Origin: a virus
Reading direction: 5' to 3' (one strand)
IMG/VR virus record: IMGVR_UViG_3300030104_000633
Coordinates: 1-29,971 of that record
Length of the DNA: 29,971 nt
The notes under the pieces are model-generated. The model saw only the letters and a program-made list of their open reading frames with translations. It searched no databases and had not been told where the DNA came from. Numbering within the stretch: the first letter of the stretch is position 1; every line of letters begins with the position of its first letter. Below, piece after piece: positions 24,361 through 29,971 of this stretch. Both the position numbers and the translations under genes were made by a program.

Positions 24361-25866
24361 TTACTTCATTAACATAAAGTTGTTAGCTCCTTGCGTAACT
24401 AAACATCTTTCTGATAACATATGTAATTGCATTGCATCTAAAGCAGATGTAGCAGCTCCAACAGAACCAGTAACCCAAGTTTTCATTTTTCGGTTATCAG
24501 TTTGAGAAGCTCTATATCTAACGTGTAAGAATGGTCTTTTTAAGTTTTTACCTAAAGACTGATCATACACAGTAGATGTACCAGCAGGAATCATAACACC
24601 TCTAATCGCAGCAGATCCTGCAATTCTGTTTATTTCTCCTCTAGTAGCTTTATCATTTAAGTATCTAAAATCAGATTTATAGAAGTCGTAAGAACCTCTT
24701 CTAAATCCTGAGAAACCTAAATTTAATGCCATTTCCTCTTCGTTGTCGAATACTCCATAAGAAGTACCACCAGCTCCGTAAGAATTCATTGAAGCTAACA
24801 TGTCATCAATTGCTAGAGACGTAGCTCTATTAACAAACATCATATTTTCTTCAATAGCACCTTGTTTATCAAACTCAGCTAAAATAGCATCAAATTCTGC
24901 TAAATCAGTAGCAGCATTAACACCAGTTACACCAGAAGTAATATTACCTCTTGATTCGATAGCTGCGAATAAACCTTCAGTACCAGCGCTACCAGCTCCA
25001 CCATCAGTACCGTCACGAACAATACTTCCGTTGAAACCAATAATAGAAGCAGCAGCTGTTTTCTCAGATTCTAGCATAGCCATTTCTAAGTAATCAGTAA
25101 ATCTTGCTCTAGTATCACCTTCAGCTTTTAAGTACCATAAGTAACCATTTTGTCCTTCTTCTCCAGTGATTTCAACCCATCCAATTTGTGATGCATCAGA
25201 TCCAGATACCTCGTAGTAATCTTTCATGATGATTGGTTTATTACTGTAAGATTTGAACGTAGGTGTTAGTGCAGTTCTTTTTTCAGCTGAAGCAGCACCA
25301 GTAATATCAGCATATGATGCTCCTTTACCGTACTCAGAACCTACAACTAATAAAACAGAACCAGAAGCAGTTGTAGCATGTCCAGTTAAATCTGCTTTAT
25401 CATATGGTTCAACCGTAATAACAGCTGTTGCTGGAGTTTCCACAACTAAACACTTAGTTACTATACCAGCAGTTGCTATAAGTACAATATCATTTACTCT
25501 AACACCGTGGTTAGCCACAGCGAAACCATTTTCACCGTCAGCAGAACCATCGATATCAGTTACTACTGTAAAAGTACCGTTAGTATCACCAGCTGTTGCT
25601 ACTGTACCAACATATGATAAGTGTAATCTTGATTGTTCAGACCAAACTACTTGATCAGCAGTCATTGCCTCTTCCGCTCCAACTTGAGATAAAAAACCTG
25701 AAATAGTTCTCTGTCCGAAAACTTCAGCTTCTTTTTCCATTAAGTCAGGCAGGTATTGTTGCTCCCAGCCAGTCGAACCGCCTGCGAAGTCTATATAGTT
25801 GCTAGATAAAGTTTGTTGCTGTGCAGACGGAACTTTATTTAACAACGGCCCATTAGTAATTGCCAT
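24361..25866 (-). CDS. Major capsid protein (HK97-fold expected)
   Basis: This 501-residue protein would be the main shell subunit. It begins MAITNGPLLNKVPSAQQQ and continues with a helical segment containing LPDLMEKEAEVFGQRTISGF (residues about 39-58), like the N-arm and first helix of phage capsid proteins. It is rich in Ala, Gly, Ser and Thr, and ends CLVTQGANNFMLMK. The ending and the position after a scaffold-like gene support the call. The stop codon is followed at once by a strong intrinsic terminator (24312-24349), as expected for a gene needed in far greater amount than its neighbours. No cleavable pro-domain is apparent. The fold is inferred; a structure prediction would settle it. 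Confidence 0.78.
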   Translation of the reverse strand: MAITNGPLLNKVPSAQQQTLSSNYIDFAGGSTGWEQQYLPDLMEKEAEVFGQRTISGFLSQVGAEEAMTADQVVWSEQSRLHLSYVGTVATAGDTNGTFTVVTDIDGSADGENGFAVANHGVRVNDIVLIATAGIVTKCLVVETPATAVITVEPYDKADLTGHATTASGSVLLVVGSEYGKGASYADITGAASAEKRTALTPTFKSYSNKPIIMKDYYEVSGSDASQIGWVEITGEEGQNGYLWYLKAEGDTRARFTDYLEMAMLESEKTAAASIIGFNGSIVRDGTDGGAGSAGTEGLFAAIESRGNITSGVTGVNAATDLAEFDAILAEFDKQGAIEENMMFVNRATSLAIDDMLASMNSYGAGGTSYGVFDNEEEMALNLGFSGFRRGSYDFYKSDFRYLNDKATRGEINRIAGSAAIRGVMIPAGTSTVYDQSLGKNLKRPFLHVRYRASQTDNRKMKTWVTGSVGAATSALDAMQLHMLSERCLVTQGANNFMLMK

Positions 25867-25885
25867 AATTTATAATTTTTTTAAG

Positions 25886-27079
25886 TTAATTTTTCTTTTT
25901 AATTTTAAACGATCTGTTTTTAATATCAGAAGAAGATTGACCTAATACTCTAACCTTTAAACCGCCAACGTTTGTTTCGCCATGAGTTTGTCTAGGATTT
26001 AGATTAATGTTTTTATCTTTAGCAACTCTGTTTTTAATAGCATCTGCTTTACCTTGTTCATAAAAATGATTAGCTATAGCATCAGCGTTCATAGCAGTAA
26101 ATAAAGATTTATGATAACCTTTAGCATCATCAATAACATCTCCATTGTTAGTAAACTTATTAACAAAGTTATTGATATCACTCTGGGTTGTCTTTACTTT
26201 ATCAACATCCTTAACATTGTATCTGTATTTTTTATCCCCAACTTTGTATTCAAAACCTTTGAATTCATCAGTGAATAAATTATCAGTTTTATTTAAAAAT
26301 GTTTTTTTTCTTGCTTCGATTGTTTTCTTCTGTTCTTCAGATTCTTTATTGTATCTATTAAAGAAATCAATAGCTTTTTGTTGATCTTGAGTCAGCTTTG
26401 ACCCAGCCTTAATTTCTTCATAGTATTTAGACTTTTGCCCGTCTAAGTAGGCTCTAGCCTCGGCAACTTGCTCTTTAAGGGCTATCTTTTTTTTACGTAT
26501 TGTTTTTTCATCATCAACATCTTCATCAACACCGAAAGTATCTTCTAATAAGAATGATCTTTCTTCTGGTGTTAAATGAGATTTTTTATTTCTATAATAC
26601 TCATCTAATACGTCAGAGTCGTCCATATCTTTAACGTCTCTATTTAATTTTACGTAGTCGTTTAAATCACCACCAGTTTCGTCCATAAACTCTACTAGTT
26701 TTTGAACTCCTTCTGGTAAAGGTTTTCCGGTAGCTTCTGATTCAGCAATTACTTCCTCAACGGCTTCTTTCACCTCTTCTACCTTTTCTTCTTCAGTGAC
26801 CTCTTCTATTACTGGTTGTTCCTCATTAACAACCTCTTCTTTTGGACTTTCTCCTACGTTTACTTTTGTTATATTATCCTCCTTTTCTTGAGATGGATTA
26901 CTTAAATCTACTTTAATAACATTGTCATCTTCTTTAGACTTAAATCTACCTTTATTATCTCGCGGTTGCTCCGCTTTATTTTCCGTAATCTCTTCTACGG
27001 GTTGATCTTGATTTTCATCTGTTGTTTCTTCAACAGAGTCAGTTACTTCTTCAGTAACTTCTTCATTTAGTTCTATCAT
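25886..27079 (-). CDS. Probable capsid scaffolding / assembly protein
   Basis: This is a 397-residue, strongly charged protein between the portal and the major capsid protein, the position of T7 gene 9. The N-terminal 115 residues or so are extremely Glu/Asp-rich with low complexity (EEVTEEVTDSVEETTDENQ and similar runs). The middle is predicted helical (KKKIALKEQVAEARAYLDGQ, about residues 195-215). The C terminus is basic and ends KNRSFKIKKKN. An acidic disordered start, a central coiled coil and a basic C-terminal capsid-binding tail are typical of scaffolding proteins. No protease motif is seen, so I see no sign that it doubles as a prohead protease. Function is inferred from position and composition rather than a recognised domain. 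Confidence 0.6.
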   Translation of the reverse strand: MIELNEEVTEEVTDSVEETTDENQDQPVEEITENKAEQPRDNKGRFKSKEDDNVIKVDLSNPSQEKEDNITKVNVGESPKEEVVNEEQPVIEEVTEEEKVEEVKEAVEEVIAESEATGKPLPEGVQKLVEFMDETGGDLNDYVKLNRDVKDMDDSDVLDEYYRNKKSHLTPEERSFLLEDTFGVDEDVDDEKTIRKKKIALKEQVAEARAYLDGQKSKYYEEIKAGSKLTQDQQKAIDFFNRYNKESEEQKKTIEARKKTFLNKTDNLFTDEFKGFEYKVGDKKYRYNVKDVDKVKTTQSDINNFVNKFTNNGDVIDDAKGYHKSLFTAMNADAIANHFYEQGKADAIKNRVAKDKNINLNPRQTHGETNVGGLKVRVLGQSSSDIKNRSFKIKKKN

Positions 27080-27108
27080 AATAAAATTTTATAAAATATT
27101 AAAAAAAA

Positions 27109-29514
27109 TTAAAGGCCGAATTTTCCCATATTCGCTCCTCCTGTAAGTATATCATTACCTGATGATTCAAATTTTTTATCTGCATCACCCTGTTTTCTTT
27201 GCTCAATCATATTCATTTGATGCTTAGCTTGTCTATCAACTCTTAGATCTTTTCTAGTCTCTCTTTTATCTTCCTTTTCTTTATCAGTGTCTTGTCTCAT
27301 CCCTTCTAACTGAGAGTTTAATTCAAACTCAAATTGCATTAATTCTTTTTTAGCTTGAATCTCTTGTTGTAAGTATTGAATTTTTAATTGATTTTTTGTT
27401 TGCTCTAGTTGAGCTTCTGCTTGAGTCTTTGATTGATGCTTTTGAGCCTCAGCTTGTGCTGCAGCTTGTTGTGTTTGAGCGTTAGCTTGAGCTTGAGCCT
27501 GTATATTTTGTTGCTGCATTTGTTGATCTCTAGAGGCTTTAGCTTTTCTTTTCACTTTCAATAATTGATTTGCTAGTTTAACATTTCTAACAGATCTTAA
27601 ATCTATAGCATCATCTAAATCAATTGATTGTTGTGCTATAGCAGCTTGAATATTGTTTTCCAACATAGCTCTTTCTTCTTCATCTGGTAGTAACTCTATA
27701 AAAATACCAAAGTCATAAAGATGTAAATCTTTTAATTCCTCTAATGTTGCCACGTTATGCGCTCCAATTGCTCTAATAAAAGCGTCTTTAGTAGGTGAAT
27801 ATTCTACTATATCAGATATCCGTAATGACATACATTCTGCTACTTCAGCTGTTAAGTATAACATTGATTGTAGTATATGCCTTGTTGCTGTATTTGAGTT
27901 TGCTGCTGCTAATTTTTGCACGCCAACTAAAGCGTTTTTATCTGGTGTTGCAGCGTCTCTAGCTTCATTTAATCCAGTAGTATCCCTTATCATTTGTAAA
28001 TAATAATTATATGTAGAAATTAAACTTTGTATTTTATTTCCACCTCCACCGGATTGTATTTGTTGTATAGGTACTTTACCAGGATTACCATCACCTTCTG
28101 AAGTAAAACTTCTACCAATAACAGAACCAGTTTGAAAAAACATGTTTAAAGCTTCTTGTGGATTATAATTTGTACCATTACCAAGATCTACTTCCGCTAT
28201 ACCATCAACGTCTAGATAAACTCCATCTGGAACCATTCTAGACATTACTTGTTGTAACTTTAAATGAGTTAATTGAATCATGTCAGCAAATCCAGTTATT
28301 CTACTAACTATAGACTCTATTCTACCTCTGTACATTCTAGGCGCTACTATCTGATAATTCATTTTAACACTACCAAAATCAGATTCTGATCTCATCATAT
28401 TATCAGCCATCTTCCATTTTAGTAACTTATCAGATCCAATCAAATATACACCTTCATACAAACACTCCACAACTCTTTCTAGTTTGCTAAAGTCACCGCC
28501 CATGCTTTCTACAGGTGGATTAAAAGTGTCATCCTTTTCAATTACCTTTTCACCACCGTTCTTTAATTTCTTTAACTTATAAACATCATTCATATGTGTC
28601 TTGTAATTAAAATACAAAACTTGAATTTTGTTTTTATCAGCATTCATTCTGTAATTCCCTTGATCATAAAATGTTGATCCAGATTTATCTACAATTTCTT
28701 TTATTTCAGGTTCTGTTAATTCCGGGAACTCTTTAACTAATTCATTTATCGGTATTTCTTTAACTTCACCTACATAATATACATCTTCAAAATAAGGTGA
28801 TTCAGTATAAGAATACACCATATTAGCTGGATCAACGTATTTTACTCTAGCACCATCGGTCCAATCAAAAGTTGTTTTAGTTACACCTATTCCAATTGTT
28901 ACTAAATCATATAAACATCTTCTTCTTACTAAATCATAATCACTAGCTTCCATCAAAACATCTATGGCTTGCTCTTCAGCTATTTCTACAGCTTGCTTAT
29001 AATTCAGTTGCATGTGTAATGCTAGTTCTTCTTCGTTATCTGGCAAAGTTTCAGGCTCATTATCAAATATATCTATATCGAATTGTTCTTTAACAAGATT
29101 GCTAAAATTTTTAGCCTTCATATCATTCATTATAGATTCCATGTATGCGGTTCTTTTACTAACACCATACTGGTCTTGCGAAAAGCAATTTATTTCGTAA
29201 TTTCTTTGTGACATGCCATTGACAACTATATCCACAAATTTAGGAACAATAGGTACTGGTTTCCAATCAAGATTTAAATAAGATAAATCACCATTTATAG
29301 ATAATTCATTTTTATATTTTTGTACTGATTGCTCTCCTCTAGCATATAATCTTAACTGGTGATAATTATTTATATTATCATCATATTTAGAGGTGGAACC
29401 GGTAAACCATTCCTGCTTTATAGCTTTTGCAACCTCAAGTCCGTATTCTTCGGAAAGTTTTTCTAAATCACTAACTGCTTGAGATGGAAAGTTTATATGA
29501 GCGTTCGTTATCAT
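27109..29514 (-). CDS. Portal protein
   Basis: This 801-residue protein would form the dodecameric ring at the capsid vertex through which DNA enters and leaves. The stretch RDTTGLNEARDAATPD (about residues 510-525), followed by NALVGVQKLAAANSNTATRH, is a pattern I associate with large podovirus portals. The preceding Gly-rich segment (SGGGGNKIQSL) and a DVDG loop fit the stem/clip region. From about residue 660 the protein becomes an Ala/Gln-rich, then highly charged helical tail, likely a long coiled coil or barrel inside the capsid. It lies directly after the terminase (ATGA overlap) and before an acidic scaffold-like gene, the classic order. There is no Shine-Dalgarno sequence, and the leader is A-rich. 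The length is larger than T7 gp8 (536 aa), and most of the excess is in the C-terminal tail. Confidence 0.82.
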   Translation of the reverse strand: MITNAHINFPSQAVSDLEKLSEEYGLEVAKAIKQEWFTGSTSKYDDNINNYHQLRLYARGEQSVQKYKNELSINGDLSYLNLDWKPVPIVPKFVDIVVNGMSQRNYEINCFSQDQYGVSKRTAYMESIMNDMKAKNFSNLVKEQFDIDIFDNEPETLPDNEEELALHMQLNYKQAVEIAEEQAIDVLMEASDYDLVRRRCLYDLVTIGIGVTKTTFDWTDGARVKYVDPANMVYSYTESPYFEDVYYVGEVKEIPINELVKEFPELTEPEIKEIVDKSGSTFYDQGNYRMNADKNKIQVLYFNYKTHMNDVYKLKKLKNGGEKVIEKDDTFNPPVESMGGDFSKLERVVECLYEGVYLIGSDKLLKWKMADNMMRSESDFGSVKMNYQIVAPRMYRGRIESIVSRITGFADMIQLTHLKLQQVMSRMVPDGVYLDVDGIAEVDLGNGTNYNPQEALNMFFQTGSVIGRSFTSEGDGNPGKVPIQQIQSGGGGNKIQSLISTYNYYLQMIRDTTGLNEARDAATPDKNALVGVQKLAAANSNTATRHILQSMLYLTAEVAECMSLRISDIVEYSPTKDAFIRAIGAHNVATLEELKDLHLYDFGIFIELLPDEEERAMLENNIQAAIAQQSIDLDDAIDLRSVRNVKLANQLLKVKRKAKASRDQQMQQQNIQAQAQANAQTQQAAAQAEAQKHQSKTQAEAQLEQTKNQLKIQYLQQEIQAKKELMQFEFELNSQLEGMRQDTDKEKEDKRETRKDLRVDRQAKHQMNMIEQRKQGDADKKFESSGNDILTGGANMGKFGL

Positions 29515-29971
29515 ACTTTATTTTTTATTATTGTCGATTGAAATCCTTTGTTGTTATACTTTAATATGTTTAGGTTTACTGGTTGTTTCTTTTGTTTTGG
29601 ATTTGGTCTGTATAAATGCCTGTTACAGGCCATAATTGCTAAACCAGAGCTTATAGAAGCGTCGTGTTTTGTTCTTTTATTTATATCAAACTTAGACCAA
29701 TCATTTAATGTCTCGTTAAAATACATGGTACCATAAGTGCCATCTTGTAATAACCCGACGTGGTCGTTGATATACATTTCAATAGCGGCCGCATGAGCTT
29801 GTTTTATATCCTCACTTGAGTTGGGTATTCCACCAACTTCTTTTTCTGCTACAGATAGTTTGTTCCAAATCTTATCTGGTCTATTCATGCTAAATCCTCT
29901 ATAACCTCTTCTTCGTAAATAGTATAATAATCTTGGTTTATTGTTTTCCGCAAGTATTGGCATACCATAAA
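29511..29971 (-). CDS. terL: Large terminase subunit, C-terminal part (5' end outside window)
   Basis: This is the C-terminal portion of the DNA-packaging motor subunit that cuts concatemeric DNA and pumps it into the prohead. The frame stays open to the window edge; the first Met (29963) is probably internal, so the ATPase half lies outside. About 150 residues are visible. They include a basic RRRGYRGFSMNRP segment, the motif GGIPNSSEDIKQ, and near the end KRTKHDASISSGLAIMA. I read that last motif as the final acidic active-site region of the RNase H-like nuclease domain (Asp at residue 101 counting from the visible Met). The identification rests on my recollection of this C-terminal pattern in terminases and on the position directly before the portal gene. 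Its stop overlaps the portal start as ATGA, so the two are translationally coupled. Confidence 0.78.
   Translation of the reverse strand, partial: YGMPILAENNKPRLLYYLRRRGYRGFSMNRPDKIWNKLSVAEKEVGGIPNSSEDIKQAHAAAIEMYINDHVGLLQDGTYGTMYFNETLNDWSKFDINKRTKHDASISSGLAIMACNRHLYRPNPKQKKQPVNLNILKYNNKGFQSTIIKNKV

Noticed and set aside
25441-25480. TAGTTACTATA string resembling the dyad element
   Set aside because: It falls inside the capsid coding sequence, lacks the second half-site at the right spacing, and is explained by codons.
1-29971. tRNA genes, CRISPR arrays, insertion sequences or attachment sites
   Set aside because: Gaps between genes are at most 107 bases and contain no cloverleaf, spaced direct repeats, terminal inverted repeats or transposase remnants.

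Overview
The window is A+T-rich, and every credible gene is read from the minus strand, packed head to tail with ATGA/TAATG overlaps or gaps of 2 to 107 bases. It looks like about 30 kb of the late structural region of a tailed, probably short-tailed, phage of a Bacteroidota host, perhaps a marine flavobacterium. Three things support the host guess: the start codons lack Shine-Dalgarno sequences and sit in A-rich leaders usually with A at -3; a DUF5675 protein sits at the left edge; and the tail protein has the N-terminal signature I associate with flavobacterial and crAss-like podoviruses. No bacterial genes, tRNAs, insertion sequences or CRISPR arrays are visible, and no stretch over 300 bases lacks a gene.

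In transcription order (right to left) the window holds: the C-terminal part of the large terminase (cut by the right edge), an 801-aa portal, an acidic scaffold-like protein, the major capsid protein, an uncharacterised 276-aa capsid-region protein, two head-tail connector candidates (249 and 293 aa), a 1922-aa tail nozzle/'muzzle'-type protein, a 521-aa beta-rich protein, a conserved 124-aa protein, a 234-aa Ala/Gly/Gln-rich protein, a 348-aa acidic protein with an EF-hand-like loop, a giant 3682-aa protein, three small translationally coupled genes, and the start of a DUF5675 gene (cut by the left edge).

The order portal, scaffold, capsid, connector, nozzle, then three internal-type proteins ending in the largest one matches the T7 layout 8-9-10-11-12-14-15-16. 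I therefore infer that the 234/348/3682-aa trio is an ejection set packed in the capsid and delivered into the host. The giant protein is the most interesting object. It carries an HExxH motif, a P-loop kinase that appears to be inserted inside a HAD phosphatase domain (a rearranged polynucleotide-kinase/phosphatase-like architecture), a recurring VKFS[RK] linker motif, a Lys/Glu coiled coil and two C-terminal Cys/His zinc-finger-like modules around a calcium-loop-like stretch.

Two intrinsic terminators on the minus strand bracket the 276-aa gene just after the capsid gene. A near-perfect 22-base motif with a dyad core lies immediately upstream of both the 249-aa connector gene and the 234-aa ejection gene, with a weaker version before the giant gene. 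Together they suggest that the late operon is divided into separately controlled capsid, tail and ejection units.
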